Shown piece by piece: positions 52,684 to 62,340 of a stretch of DNA of 64,000 bases (its first letter is position 1; every line of letters begins with the position of its first letter). The notes below the pieces were generated by a model. That model was not told the DNA's origin and ran no database searches. It worked only from the letters and a program-made list of their open reading frames with translations. The stretch is from Amycolatopsis orientalis DSM 40040 = KCTC 9412 (GTDB taxonomy: Bacteria > Actinomycetota > Actinomycetes > Mycobacteriales > Pseudonocardiaceae), in contig NZ_ASJB01000030.1 in NCBI RefSeq assembly GCF_000478275.1, positions 113,686-177,685 of the forward strand, written 5' to 3'. The translations under genes were made by a program, and so were the position numbers.

Positions 52684-53811
52684 CCGCTTCAAGGCACGGG
52701 AGCAGGTCAGCCGGCCGCCGGCGATCAGGAGGACCCACAGATACGCGTTGCCGACGACGGCTTCCACGAAGTTCCACCCACGCTCGGCACCTCCACCGCC
52801 GGGGACCACCGCGACCGTCCACCCCGTGAACAGGACGGCGATCACCAGCGCCACTACCCGCTGTCCTCTGGTGACGAGATATCCGAGTGCGGGCACCACC
52901 CACACCCAGTGGTGTGTCCAGGAGATCGGGCTGACCAGCAGGGAGCATCCCGCCGTGACCAGGAGCGCCGCGCGATCGTCGCCCGCGTGGTGGAGCCGGT
53001 GCACGAGCCACATCGCCAACGCCGCGCACGCCGCGCTGCCCGCCACGATCGCCACCGTCGCGAAACGCCCTTCCGGCATCATCCGCGCGACGAAACCTTG
53101 CCATGACTGGTTTCCCACCCAGCCTTTCATTTCCGCGAAATGGTCGTTGAAGATCGCGGAGGTCCAATAGCGCACGGAGTCCCCCGGCAGGACGATCACC
53201 GCGAGCACCGTCGCGCCGAAGAAGGCCGCCAGCGCGCGTACCGCGTCCGCCGTCCGCCTCATCAGCAGGAGGTGGACGACGAAGATCAGCGGAATCAGCT
53301 TCACCGCCGCCACGATCCCGATCAGGACACCGCACCGGCGCGAGCCACGCAGGAGAAGGACGTCCGCCACGACGGCCGCCATCAGGATCAGATTGACCTG
53401 GCCGAGACCGATGCTCTGCCACACCGGCTGCAGCGCGAACGCGCCGAGCAGCGAGATGGGCAGGTACGCCCGATCGGTGAATGGCCGGAGCGCGCAGTAA
53501 AGCGCAGGTGCGGCGGCCATCGCGAGCAGGCCCCAGCACAGCTGTGCCGGGAGCACGGTCAGCGACGTGAAGAGCAGCGCGGCGAACGGCGGATAAGTGA
53601 ACGGCAGCTCCGGCGCCCAATCGGGAAGCCCCGCCAGGGACGAATAGAGATCGTCCCCCTGGACCACGGCGAGCCCACCGGCGCGGTAGACCGACGAATC
53701 GATCCCCAGCGGCGTACCCGAAATCCACCAGACGAGCGCGATCATGGCGAGCACGGCCGTCGCGCCGACGACGATGATCAGCACCGTGGTGGCGCGAGGT
53801 CCCCTGTACAT
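52651..53811 (-). CDS. GT87-type membrane mannosyltransferase
   Basis: A 386-residue integral membrane protein with about nine to ten hydrophobic segments (VLIIVVGATAVLAMIALVWW is the first). The family Asp stands in GIDSSVYRAGG and the loop after it reads ELPFTYPPFAALLFT; VWQSIGLGQVNLILMA is a further conserved stretch. Actinobacterial GT87 enzymes use polyprenyl-phosphate mannose for alpha-1,2 mannosylation of cell-envelope glycans. The 3' end overlaps the convergent amidohydrolase. The 103 bp before the two-component genes show only CCCGGG-rich short repeats. Confidence 0.88.
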   Translation of the reverse strand: MYRGPRATTVLIIVVGATAVLAMIALVWWISGTPLGIDSSVYRAGGLAVVQGDDLYSSLAGLPDWAPELPFTYPPFAALLFTSLTVLPAQLCWGLLAMAAAPALYCALRPFTDRAYLPISLLGAFALQPVWQSIGLGQVNLILMAAVVADVLLLRGSRRCGVLIGIVAAVKLIPLIFVVHLLLMRRTADAVRALAAFFGATVLAVIVLPGDSVRYWTSAIFNDHFAEMKGWVGNQSWQGFVARMMPEGRFATVAIVAGSAACAALAMWLVHRLHHAGDDRAALLVTAGCSLLVSPISWTHHWVWVVPALGYLVTRGQRVVALVIAVLFTGWTVAVVPGGGGAERGWNFVEAVVGNAYLWVLLIAGGRLTCSRALKRSEAEQSRSVV

Positions 53812-53914
53812 GGGGAAACGATCTCCGGTTCGTCGCCGGGATACATCACCCGGGGGAACCGTCTTGACACCACTACCCGGGTACCCCGGGCGTCCCGCAC
53901 CCCGTACTCCGGTA

Positions 53915-54577
53915 TCAGGTCGTGTTCCCCGGCACGATGAGCCCCACCTCGTACGCGACCATCACGGCTTGCGCGCGGTCCCGCACGCCGAGCTTGGCGA
54001 AAACCCTGCTGACATGGGATTTCGCCGTTTGCTCGGCGATCACCAGCGCTTCGGCGATCTCGGCGTTGGACAAGCCCCGCGCGACGAGCCGGAGGACGTC
54101 TGTTTCGCGAGCCGTCAACTCCGCCAGGCGGGAGCGGCCCGCGTGCGCCGACGCGTTCGTACGGACGAACTCGCCGATCAGCCGTTTGGTGATCGTCGGC
54201 GCGAAGAGCGCGTTGCCCGCGGCGACCACCCGCACCGCGGTGACCAGATCGTCCAGCGGTGCGTCCTTCAGCAGGAACCCGCTGGCGCCCGCCCGCAGCC
54301 CGCCGAACACGTACTCGTCGATGTCGAAGGTGGTGAGGATCAGCACCCGGATCTTTTGACGCCCCGCCACGATCCGCCGGGTCGCCTCGAGTCCGTCGAG
54401 TTCGGGCATGCGCACGTCCATCAGCACGACGTCCGGTTCGAGTTCGGCGCACAGCTCGACGGCGGCCGTCCCGTCCGCGGCCTCCCCGACCACGCGCATG
54501 TCGGCCTGCGCGTCGAGCACCGCGCGGAAACTCTGCCTGACCATCGTCTGGTCGTCGGCGATGACCACCGAGATCAC
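53915..54577 (-). CDS. NarL/LuxR-type response regulator
   Basis: A 220-residue regulator from a GTG at 54577 that overlaps the kinase stop (GTGA), so it is translationally coupled. Receiver domain: [20 protein letters not shown], phospho-Asp in [13 protein letters not shown], Thr in VLILTTFD and Lys in FLLKDAP. Output Lux[24 protein letters not shown], then [20 protein letters not shown]. Its partner is the kinase immediately upstream. The target is unknown; the palindrome at 45778 is one candidate site. Confidence 0.95.
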   Translation of the reverse strand: MISVVIADDQTMVRQSFRAVLDAQADMRVVGEAADGTAAVELCAELEPDVVLMDVRMPELDGLEATRRIVAGRQKIRVLILTTFDIDEYVFGGLRAGASGFLLKDAPLDDLVTAVRVVAAGNALFAPTITKRLIGEFVRTNASAHAGRSRLAELTARETDVLRLVARGLSNAEIAEALVIAEQTAKSHVSRVFAKLGVRDRAQAVMVAYEVGLIVPGNTT

Positions 54578-55815
54578 GACTTCAGCTGCCCCTCCCGATC
54601 GAGCGGAACGATCAGGGCGACCCGGAAACCGCCGTCCGGCCTCTCCCCCACCTCAAGATCCGCCGCGAGCATAGCCGCCCGTTCCCTCATCCCCATCAGG
54701 CCGTGCCCGCCGCGGGCCTGTTCAGTCCGCTTTGGACGGTCACCGGGTCCATTGTGAACGACCAGGCGAAGGAAACCCGGCTGCTTGGCGAGTTCGACCG
54801 AAACGGGGGCGCCGGGCGCGTGCCGGATCGCGTTGCTGAGCGCTTCCTGCGCGATCCGGAACACCGACAGCGCGACCCCCACGGGAACGTCGTCGAGGTC
54901 GCCGCGCAGCTCGAGTTCACACCGAGTGCCCGTGGCTTCGACGCCTTCGACCAGTTTCACCACTCCGGCCAGCCCCGGCTGCGGAACCACCGGCAGTTCC
55001 CCGTCCCCGGCACGAAGAACCCCGAGCAGCCTGCGCAACTCGGTCAGACCTTCACGGGCGGTCAGGGCGAGATCGGCGAACTCCCGCCACACCCCGTCGT
55101 CGAGTTCGGCCTTCTCCGGACCGGCGAAGCGGAAACGCGCCGAGTCCGCGCGCAACGCGAGCACGGACATGTGATGCGCGACCACGTCATGGAGTTCACG
55201 GGCGATTCCCGCGCGTTCCTCCAGCAGGGCCGCACGGGTCTCCTCGGCGATCCGGCGCTCCTGCTGGGCGAAGCGTTCCTCCTCGGCGAGCCGCCGCTGA
55301 CGCACGGTGTTCCCGACGAAGAACAGTATTCCGCCCAGCACCACGAGCAGTGCGGCATCCCGCCAGTCCCGGAGGAACGGCGTCACCGCGCCCAGCGAGA
55401 TCAGCGCCGCCCAGGTCAGCTCCGTTTGATCGGTACTCTCCCCCACCAGGTACAGGACGAGGGCCGCCGTCAGCGCCAAGCCCGGTGACCACGGCCAGCC
55501 CCAGGACTCGACCATGCCCGGCAACGTCAGCGGGGTGATGATGAGGCCCAGGATCAGCGCGCGCCATCCCCACAGGGCCGAACGCACCGCCAGCAGGCAC
55601 GGCACCACGGTGACGACCACATTGAACGCCTTCAAGGGCGGCGACACCGAAACCGTGGAGAACGTGATGAAAGCCGCCCACAGTCCACATCCGACAATGG
55701 CCAGAGCACGCAGCCTTCGCAACGCCGCCGAGCGCTTCGGTGCGCTGTCCGTCCCTGTGAACGCCGTGCGGAGCAGCGCGTCCCACCACACCCGCAGGCG
55801 GTTCCGGTCGATCAT
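54574..55815 (-). CDS. DesK-like sensor histidine kinase
   Basis: A 413-residue membrane kinase. The N-terminal 160 residues carry about five transmembrane segments ([34 protein letters not shown] and others). A coiled-coil rich in Glu/Arg ([20 protein letters not shown]) leads to the HisKA_3 motif [20 protein letters not shown] with the phospho-His. The ATPase has [11 protein letters not shown] (N-box) and [15 protein letters not shown] (G-box). It overlaps the response regulator by 4 bp. No extracellular sensor domain of size is present, so it probably senses membrane state or works with another membrane partner. Confidence 0.93.
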   Translation of the reverse strand: MIDRNRLRVWWDALLRTAFTGTDSAPKRSAALRRLRALAIVGCGLWAAFITFSTVSVSPPLKAFNVVVTVVPCLLAVRSALWGWRALILGLIITPLTLPGMVESWGWPWSPGLALTAALVLYLVGESTDQTELTWAALISLGAVTPFLRDWRDAALLVVLGGILFFVGNTVRQRRLAEEERFAQQERRIAEETRAALLEERAGIARELHDVVAHHMSVLALRADSARFRFAGPEKAELDDGVWREFADLALTAREGLTELRRLLGVLRAGDGELPVVPQPGLAGVVKLVEGVEATGTRCELELRGDLDDVPVGVALSVFRIAQEALSNAIRHAPGAPVSVELAKQPGFLRLVVHNGPGDRPKRTEQARGGHGLMGMRERAAMLAADLEVGERPDGGFRVALIVPLDREGQLKS

Positions 55816-55988
55816 CGGGTATGACCCTACCCTTGGATCGACTCACGCTGCGTAGTCGCGCTTGTGGTGTCTCGTTCCCCGTCGGCGACAGCGATCCGCG
55901 GTTCGGCGGCCGAGGACTTCCCGCGCTTCTTCGCGAGTGACGTCGCGGTGACCTTCCACGGGTTCCATGCCGACGGCGATCGCGTGAC

Positions 55989-56029
55989 CGTGGAGGATTT
56001 GGGACGTTGAACGCCCCAAATCCTCCACG
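55989..56029. repeat. 15+4-bp hairpin with GTTGAAC centre
   Basis: CGTGGAGGATTTGGG pairs perfectly with CCCAAATCCTCCACG; after one mismatch CGTT pairs with AACG around a single G. It lies 40 bp after the stop of the FAD monooxygenase, the same distance as the hairpin at 27583 from its gene. The rest of 55816-55988 shows no convincing gene. Confidence 0.75.
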
Positions 56030-56068
56030 CTCGAGACGTATCTCGATCCTGTCGCAGCCGGCTCCCGC

Positions 56069-57289
56069 CTACGTCCGTGCCGACGTGGCCCCGGAGTCCG
56101 GCACGCCGGCGTAGTCGGGCAGTTCGACGCCGTTGAGCGCGCGCTCGATCAGCGGCATGAACGCCTCCATGTCGGGTTCCGCGCCCGGCTCGGCGTCCGC
56201 CCCGGAGGGGTTGAGGACTTGCACGTGCATCCGGCCGATCTCCTGGTTGGCTTCGACGAACGAGCGCATCCGCGACTCGTAGCCGTCGAACCCGGCCTTG
56301 GGATCCCACTCCGCGGCGGCGAGTTCTCCCGCCAGCAGGTAGGCGCCGACCAGGGCCAGCCCGGTGCCCTGTCCCGACATCGGTGACGAGCTGAACGCCG
56401 CGTCGCCGATCAGCCCCACCCGTCCGTCCGACCAGCGGTCCATCACCACCTGGGCCACCTGGTCGAGGTAGAAGTCCGGGGTGTCGTCCAGATGCGCGAG
56501 GATGCGCTGGGTGGACCAGCCCAGGCCGTCCATCTGCTCACGCAGCAGGCGCTTCTGGCCCTCGATGTCGCGGTGGTCGACGTCGAAATCGGCCGCGGGG
56601 AAGGAGAACATGGCCATCGCCCGGGTGGCGTCCTGGATGGGCCGCAGCAAGGCGGAGCGCCCGGACTTCTTGTCCTGGTACTCGATCAGCCAGCGGTCCA
56701 GCCCGAATTCGTTGGGCACGCTGTAGAACGCCAGCACCAGCCCGAGATGGCGGATGAACCGCTCGCGCGGCCCGAAGACCATCCCGCGCAGCGCCGAGTG
56801 CAGCCCGTCGGCCCCGATCACCAGGTCGAAGCGCCGCCGTCCGCCGCTCGCGAGGGTCACGTCGACCCCGTCCGCGTCCTGGGTGAGCTCCGCGATCAGG
56901 TCGTCGAAAAGGTATTCGACGCCATCGCGGGTGTCGTCGTAGAGCACCTGGGACAGGTCTCCGCGCAGGATCTCGATGTCGGCGATGAAGCCGTCGCCGC
57001 CGTCGTCCTCGGCGCGGTAGGTCTCCAGCACGTTCCCGTCGGCGTCCACGGTGTACGCGCCCGCCGTGTCGGTGCAGGCCGCGCGCACCGCCGCGTCCAG
57101 CCCCATCCGCCGGATGACCTCCTTGGTCACCCCGCGCGCGTCCACCGCCTGACCGCCGGGACGCAGGCCCGGGGCCCGCTCCACCACGGTCACCTCGGCT
57201 CCCCGCCGCCGCAACCAATGGGCCAGCGCGGGGCCCGCGATGCTCGCCCCGGCCACCAACACCTTGCCACCGCTCACCGCGGCCCCCAT
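56069..57289 (-). CDS. FAD-dependent group A monooxygenase
   Basis: A 406-residue protein. ATG at 57289 is chosen because the FAD-binding strand (KVLVAGASIAGPALAHWLRR) starts ten residues in; a GTG 12 bases on is possible. The NADPH/FAD motif VIGADGLHSALRGM and the second FAD motif GLIGDAAFSSSPMSGQGTG are complete. This is the PHBH fold of aromatic hydroxylases and TetX-like enzymes. The cysteine dioxygenase lies 167 bp upstream on the same strand with a hairpin-rich repeat between, so they may be transcribed separately. The substrate is unknown. Confidence 0.92.
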   Translation of the reverse strand: MGAAVSGGKVLVAGASIAGPALAHWLRRRGAEVTVVERAPGLRPGGQAVDARGVTKEVIRRMGLDAAVRAACTDTAGAYTVDADGNVLETYRAEDDGGDGFIADIEILRGDLSQVLYDDTRDGVEYLFDDLIAELTQDADGVDVTLASGGRRRFDLVIGADGLHSALRGMVFGPRERFIRHLGLVLAFYSVPNEFGLDRWLIEYQDKKSGRSALLRPIQDATRAMAMFSFPAADFDVDHRDIEGQKRLLREQMDGLGWSTQRILAHLDDTPDFYLDQVAQVVMDRWSDGRVGLIGDAAFSSSPMSGQGTGLALVGAYLLAGELAAAEWDPKAGFDGYESRMRSFVEANQEIGRMHVQVLNPSGADAEPGAEPDMEAFMPLIERALNGVELPDYAGVPDSGATSART

Positions 57290-57377
57290 TCGCCATCCGG
57301 ACAACGCGCTGGAGTGTACGGCGAACTCCGCCTCTCGCGGATGATCCCGCGGCTTCCGGCACCAGGGAGTCGTGGAT

Positions 57378-57452
57378 GAAGGGGCCTTTCCTCGCATCAG
57401 ATGCGGCGAAGGGCGCTTTCCTCGCATGAGATGCGGGGAAAGCGTCCTTCAG
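57378..57452. repeat. Two and a half tandem 30-bp units, self-complementary
   Basis: Units begin GAAGGGGCCTTTCCTCGCAT, GAAGGGCGCTTTCCTCGCAT and GAAAGCGTCCTTC. Each full unit contains a small hairpin (CGCATCAGATGCG and CGCATGAGATGCG) and the outer ends of the array (TGAAGG and CCTTCA) can also pair. It lies between the cysteine dioxygenase stop and the monooxygenase start. Confidence 0.65.
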
Positions 57453-57456
57453 CCCC

Positions 57457-58005
57457 TCACGAGGGGGTTTCGCCGGTGCGCAGCCGGTAAGTGCGGCGGA
57501 CGCTGGTCCCCTGGCTGAGATCCGCGCCGTACACGTGCAAGGTGATGGCGACCGTGTCGCCGGTGTTGTGCACCTGGTGGATGTCGTCGGGGGGCGCGAC
57601 GCCGCTGACCGAACCGGCGGGGCGCTGCCGCTGACCGATCTGGACCAGCCTGTCGCCGTCGATGTCGAAGATGTTCTCGGTTTCGGCGCCTTGCAGGACA
57701 AGGAACGAACACCACACGAGATGGTCGTGGATCTCGGTGAGCTGGCCGGGGCGCCACACCACGGCGGAAATCGAAAACGTGGACTCGGCGTGCAGCGTAT
57801 GACGGGTGTATCCGTCGGCGGAACCCGCTCGTTCCGCGGCGGTGAGCAGTCGCGTACTGGGGCGCAGTTCCTCGAGGACGTCAGCCACCAGACGGGCGGT
57901 CGTGCGCGGGTCGGATTCCCGCCGGGTGCACTGGCGGATCCGGTCGATCAGTTCCGCCAGACCGGGTCTGGACTGCGTGTCGGCGGTCTCCGGTGCGGTG
58001 GTCAT
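57457..58005 (-). CDS. Cysteine dioxygenase-family cupin protein
   Basis: A 182-residue protein; GGAAGGAG precedes the ATG at 58005. The thiol dioxygenase core is visible: two His ligands in LTEIHDHLVWCSFLVLQG, third His in TLHVYGADLSQG, and IHQVHNTGD in between. Cysteine dioxygenases oxidise cysteine to its sulfinic acid with non-heme iron, in cytoplasmic sulfur metabolism; related 3-mercaptopropionate dioxygenases are the alternative. It is divergent from the LysR gene (95 bp apart), which probably regulates it. Confidence 0.88.
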   Translation of the reverse strand: MTTAPETADTQSRPGLAELIDRIRQCTRRESDPRTTARLVADVLEELRPSTRLLTAAERAGSADGYTRHTLHAESTFSISAVVWRPGQLTEIHDHLVWCSFLVLQGAETENIFDIDGDRLVQIGQRQRPAGSVSGVAPPDDIHQVHNTGDTVAITLHVYGADLSQGTSVRRTYRLRTGETPS

Positions 58006-58100
58006 GTTTCTCCTTCCGTCGCGGGCTTTTCATCGTGGCGCCACCGCTGTCATGCCGTCCAATGCCAAGATTTTCGGCTTCACATAAGTATTCTCTATGT

Positions 58101-58958
58101 ATGAACCTGACCCAGCTGACGGTGCTCGCCGCCGTCGCCCGGCACGAGTCGGTGACCGAAGCGGCGAAGGAACTGCACTACACCCAGCCGGCGGTCAGTC
58201 ATCACCTCACCCGACTGGAAACGGCCACCGGCGCGAAACTGATCCAGCGGATCGGCCGCGGCATCCGCCTCACCCCGGAAGGACGGCTGCTGGCCACCCG
58301 CGCCGCCGAGATCGTCGGCCGGGTCGACGCCGCCGCGACCGAACTCGCCGCACAGGTCGGCCTGCGGGCCGGGCGGGTTCGGATGGCGGGGTTCCAGTCG
58401 ATCCTGAGCACCATCGTCCCGAAGGCGGCCGCGGCGCTGGCCCGTGCGCATCCCGGGATCGAACTGGGCCTCGTCGACGTCCACCCGGTGGAAGCGCTGC
58501 GGATGCTGCGCGCGGGTGAGATCGACGTCGCGTTGATCTTCCGCTACGACGACACCCCGCGCGAGGAGGAGGGGCTCCGGCTGGTCCACCTGTTCGACGA
58601 CCCGATCTACCTGGCCACCTACGAGCCCGGGCAGACCATCGCGGACCACCGTGACTCCACCTGGATCGGCGGATGCGCCCGCTGTCAGGACGAACTGATC
58701 GCCGTATGCCGGTGCGCGGGCTTCACGCCGCGTATCACCTTGGTCAGCGACGACATGGTCGTGATGCAGGCACTGGTCGCCGCGCGGATGGGCGTCACCA
58801 CCCTGCCCGGGCTCGCCCTCCGCGCGCACCGGACGCCCGGTATCCACACCACCGAACTACCCGAGTACCCCCGCCAGATCTATGCGGTCACCTACGGCGA
58901 TCCGCCGGATCCGCCCGCCACCACCGCCCTCATCCACGCCATCCAAGCCAGCGTCTGA
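58101..58958 (+). CDS. LysR-family transcriptional regulator
   Basis: A 285-residue regulator. HTH: LAAVARHESVTEAAKELHYT, then QPAVSHHLTRLETATGAKLI. The effector domain has FQSILSTIVPKAAAALARAH and DVALIFRYDDTPREEEGL. The ATG at 58101 has no purine-rich ribosome binding site. Instead TATTCT (58089-58094) ends six bases before it, so the message may be leaderless. The overlapping near-palindrome CATAAGTATTCTCTATG is a possible LysR box shared with the divergent cysteine dioxygenase gene. Confidence 0.93.
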   Translation: MNLTQLTVLAAVARHESVTEAAKELHYTQPAVSHHLTRLETATGAKLIQRIGRGIRLTPEGRLLATRAAEIVGRVDAAATELAAQVGLRAGRVRMAGFQSILSTIVPKAAAALARAHPGIELGLVDVHPVEALRMLRAGEIDVALIFRYDDTPREEEGLRLVHLFDDPIYLATYEPGQTIADHRDSTWIGGCARCQDELIAVCRCAGFTPRITLVSDDMVVMQALVAARMGVTTLPGLALRAHRTPGIHTTELPEYPRQIYAVTYGDPPDPPATTALIHAIQASV

Positions 58959-58980
58959 TCCCGCACCTGGCGAACGCGGC

Positions 58981-59906
58981 TCATCCCGTGGTGGTGAAGA
59001 TCGGGTTGGAGCAGAACCACAGGTCCTCCCAAGGGGCGGCCTGGCCCACGGCGTCGAGCGCGAGCCTGCCGGGTCGACAGCGGAGCCGTGGTAGCCGGGA
59101 GCGACGCGCTTGCCGTCCGTGCCGCGCACCCGGAGGTGGCACGGCCCGTCGACGGTGAACCGGCGGACGAGTTCGACGGTGCCGGTCCGTTCGCGGATTT
59201 CCCACGACTTCTCGACCTTGGTGTACGGCGTGTGGAACACCGACCGGTCCGCGAGGTCGATCCTGATCACCGCTTCGACGACGTCGCCGGGACGGGCCGT
59301 CATCGTGCCGCCCATGGGCACGCCGGGGCGAGGCGACCGGACCGGGCGCAGCCGCACGTCCAGACCGGCGATGAGATCGCCGAGGCAGACCCACATCCGC
59401 CCCGCCCGCATCACCTCGCGGCGGCCATAGCCGGTGGCGCCGACCCGGGTCTTGTTGTAGGCGCCGGGCGGGAACGAGCTGTTCTCGGTGATCGGACGGC
59501 CGACGTGGACGGGATCGGGGGCGATCGCTTCGTTCGCGGGCGTGTCGTCGCGGGTACCGTTCACCCGCGCGTCGTACCGGTTCAGGAACTCCCTGCAACA
59601 GGGCCGCCTCGCCGCGCCCCGCGGCGAGCATGAGCGTGGTGTGCTCGCCCGCCGGGATGTTCCATTCGAGCCCGGTGAACACGAGGATGTCTTCGCCGTG
59701 CCCGCGTCGCGCCGCGGCGATGTCGGCCACCAGCGGCGGGACACTGTCGGTGGCGAAAGGGACGTTGCCGTGGTCGGTGACGGTCAGCCAGCTCAGGCCC
59801 CCGGCGACCGCCCGTTCTCGGCCGAGGCGGGCGCGGCGCCGAGGACGGCGCCGACACCCGCCAGCCCGGTGCCGATCAGGAACCCGCGCCTGCCGGTGTT
59901 TCCCAT
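58981..59906 (-). pseudogene. Decayed secreted PHP-type phosphoesterase (CehA/McbA-like)
   Basis: An ATG at 59906 with a GGAG-like site opens a Tat-like signal (TGRRGFLIGTGLAGVGAVLG) that stops soon after ASAENGRSPG. The next pieces lie in other frames: LSWLTVTDHGNVPFATDSVP and FTGLEWNIPAGEHTTLML (a PHP domain without its HxH start), then NRYDARVNGTRDDTPANEAI, then a beta-rich C-terminal part, and after another shift AAPWEDLWFCSNPIFTTTG. Signal and PHP core have lost the stretch between them, and more is missing before PDPVHVGRPITEN. At least three shifts and two deletions make it a true pseudogene. Confidence 0.8.
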
Positions 59907-60032
59907 GTTCACGAGGCTCCTCGACGATCAGATGCGAGCGACCGCCCGTCGGCACCACGTTGGTCAACATGAGAACTATTCATGAACCAGCGGGCGACCG
60001 GGAGATGAACGCCGCGAGGCCATGACGTGCCA

Positions 60033-62306
60033 TCACCCGGGGTTCCCGACCACCACCCCACGCCCGTTCGTGCCGAGATAGACCCGGCCGTACACCCGCG
60101 GGTCGCCGGTGATCGCGTCGCCGATGTTGCCGTACTGGTGCCTGTCGTCGTTGATCCGGACCCAGCCGGCCCCGGCGTCGTCCGAACGGAACACACCGTG
60201 GACGCCCGCGATCCTGGCGATCGTGTAGAGAGCCGGATAGGTCTTGCCCGGTGCGGCCTTGCCCATCCCGATGTTGTCCGCCTCCGCCACACCGGCCGCC
60301 TTGGTGAACGAGGCGCCGGAGTCGGTAGAGTGCCAGATCCCCGCTCCCCCGGCCAGCCAGATGTCGCCCTCGCGACCGGCCACCGCCTTGAACCGCGCGG
60401 AAGCGGGAAGCCCGGTGGCGGCGCTCGCCGAGAAGGTCGCTCCGCCGTCGGTGCTCACGTAGAACCGACCGGCCGCGAAACCGTAGAACTTCCTGGGGTT
60501 GACCCTGTCGGACTCTACGACGGCCCCGGCGGGTATCCCGGTGGACGCGGTCCACGAGCTGCCGTACCAGGACGCGTAATGCACACCCGTTCCTTTGGGG
60601 CTCCAGACGAACCGGCTGGCGTCGGCCCCGGCGGCGACCGTACCGCCGCCGGTGACCCCCGCCGGTTCCGCGCCCTGCCACCAGTTCGACCCGCCGTCGG
60701 TGGAGAACGCGACCCGATTGTCGCCTGGGCGTGCGGCTTTGTCGAAATCACCCACCCGCACGATCGAGGACGGGGCGAGTTCGGCATAGTCGAGACTGGT
60801 GGTAGTGGTGAAGCCCGGCGAGAGGAAGACCTTCGACGGCACCTTGTCGAGCCGGTCGTGGCGGAATCCGCCGATGTCGCCCAGCGCGCTGAGCAAGGGC
60901 GCCCCGGCCGGTGGACTGATCAGGTCCAGCACCGCGGTCTCCTCCAGCCCGGCGACCATGGGCTTGATCGTGATCTTCCCCCCACTGTCCCAAGTGGTCA
61001 GGTTCGTGGTCCCGTAGATCGTCGCACCGGTCCCGTACATCATGCGATTCGAGTCGAACGGGTCGATCTCCATCGTTTCGGTCATCCATCCCAGCTTCGG
61101 TGACACCTCCGGCGGCGACGGATTCGCGCCGAGGTTCAACCACGGAACGGCGGAGATGTCCTGTGTGTACCGGAGCGTGCGGTTGGGATAGCTCGTCCAG
61201 TCCCAGATCCGCGTCCACGACGCCCCACCGTCGGTACTGCGGAAGAAGATGACGTCGGGCCACCAGGAAACCTGGGTGGCGACCATGAGCGTGCCCGGCC
61301 GCTGCCTGTCCAGGGTCAGGCCGCTGTATCCGAAGTAATCGTCGGAACTGGTCGACGGAATCGGGCTGACCCGAGTCCACACCCCGGACGCCGTGCCGAA
61401 CTTCCACACGTCGCCCTTGGCGCCGTCGTACGGTCCGCCGGTGTCGCTCGTCGCGAGGTACAGGGCACCGTTGACCGGGTCGAGAACCCCCTTGTGCGGC
61501 ACGTACCCGGTCGGCTGCCCGGGCACCCGCTCCCAGCTCGTCCCGCCGTTCGTGCTGCGGTAGAGGATGTTCTCCTTGTCCGCCACCCCGACGTAGATCG
61601 TCTGGGTGGCGTTCCCGCGTGAACCGGTGCGCGGATCGAAGGTCACGAAGGCGATGCCCTGGTTGTCGCTGAGATAACCGTTGGGATCGCTGGGATCCTG
61701 CACGTAGTTGCCGGGATTGGGGAACGACGCCACTTTGCTCCAGGTCACCCCGTGGTCAGTGCTGCGCCACAGCCCGTTGCCGCTCGGCGCGCCGAGATAG
61801 AGGATGCTGTTGCGGTTCGGATCGATGACCAGGCGCTCGCCCATCCCCCGGCCCGGCATGTTCCCGCCGAGTTTGAACGGCAAGGCCGACTTCTGCCAGG
61901 TGTTCCCCCGGTCCGCCGATCGCAGGATGGCCCCGTTCCCGGGATCCCAGCTGTTGGTGTACATCCCGGCGGCGACGTAGACCCGGTTCGGTTCCACCGG
62001 ATCGGTGGCCAGCGCGGCCACGCCGTTGTGCCCCCAGTCGCTCCGCCCGACGTGGTCCAGCAACGGGATCCACCGGCCGGTCGCCTGGTTCCATCGGTAC
62101 GCGCCGCCGATGTCGGTGCGCGCGTAGATCAAGTCGCGTTCGGTCTGATTGAACACGATGCCCGGAACGAAACCGCCGCCCGCGATCTCGGCGTTGCTCC
62201 AGGCGGCTGGATCCGCCGCTGGTTTCGCGACGGCCGAGGTCCGCACGACGGCCATCAGGCTCACCGTCATCGTCACCGCGAGCATCCCGGCTAGAGCCCT
62301 CTTCAT
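60033..62306 (-). CDS. Secreted GH74-family xyloglucanase
   Basis: A 757-residue protein; GGAGGA lies near the ATG at 62306. Signal peptide ALAGMLAVTMTVSLMAVV. Two seven-bladed propellers make up the whole chain, with BNR/Asp-box repeats (RSADRGNTWQKS, RSTDHGVTWSKV, STDGGATFSAS). The two catalytic Asp are in YARTDIGGAYRWNQATGRW and ALGDIGGFRHDRLDK. No carbohydrate-binding module is attached, whereas many Streptomyces relatives carry one. It cuts xyloglucan of plant cell walls outside the cell. A perfect CebR/CelR box stands 35 bp upstream. Confidence 0.95.
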   Translation of the reverse strand: MKRALAGMLAVTMTVSLMAVVRTSAVAKPAADPAAWSNAEIAGGGFVPGIVFNQTERDLIYARTDIGGAYRWNQATGRWIPLLDHVGRSDWGHNGVAALATDPVEPNRVYVAAGMYTNSWDPGNGAILRSADRGNTWQKSALPFKLGGNMPGRGMGERLVIDPNRNSILYLGAPSGNGLWRSTDHGVTWSKVASFPNPGNYVQDPSDPNGYLSDNQGIAFVTFDPRTGSRGNATQTIYVGVADKENILYRSTNGGTSWERVPGQPTGYVPHKGVLDPVNGALYLATSDTGGPYDGAKGDVWKFGTASGVWTRVSPIPSTSSDDYFGYSGLTLDRQRPGTLMVATQVSWWPDVIFFRSTDGGASWTRIWDWTSYPNRTLRYTQDISAVPWLNLGANPSPPEVSPKLGWMTETMEIDPFDSNRMMYGTGATIYGTTNLTTWDSGGKITIKPMVAGLEETAVLDLISPPAGAPLLSALGDIGGFRHDRLDKVPSKVFLSPGFTTTTSLDYAELAPSSIVRVGDFDKAARPGDNRVAFSTDGGSNWWQGAEPAGVTGGGTVAAGADASRFVWSPKGTGVHYASWYGSSWTASTGIPAGAVVESDRVNPRKFYGFAAGRFYVSTDGGATFSASAATGLPASARFKAVAGREGDIWLAGGAGIWHSTDSGASFTKAAGVAEADNIGMGKAAPGKTYPALYTIARIAGVHGVFRSDDAGAGWVRINDDRHQYGNIGDAITGDPRVYGRVYLGTNGRGVVVGNPG

Positions 62307-62340
62307 CGAGAGTCCTCCGATCGACAGGGGTTCACAGATA

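Noticed and set aside
55843..56028. Reverse 61-codon frame between the histidine kinase and the monooxygenase
   Set aside because: It begins inside the long hairpin and has no domain; more likely non-coding.
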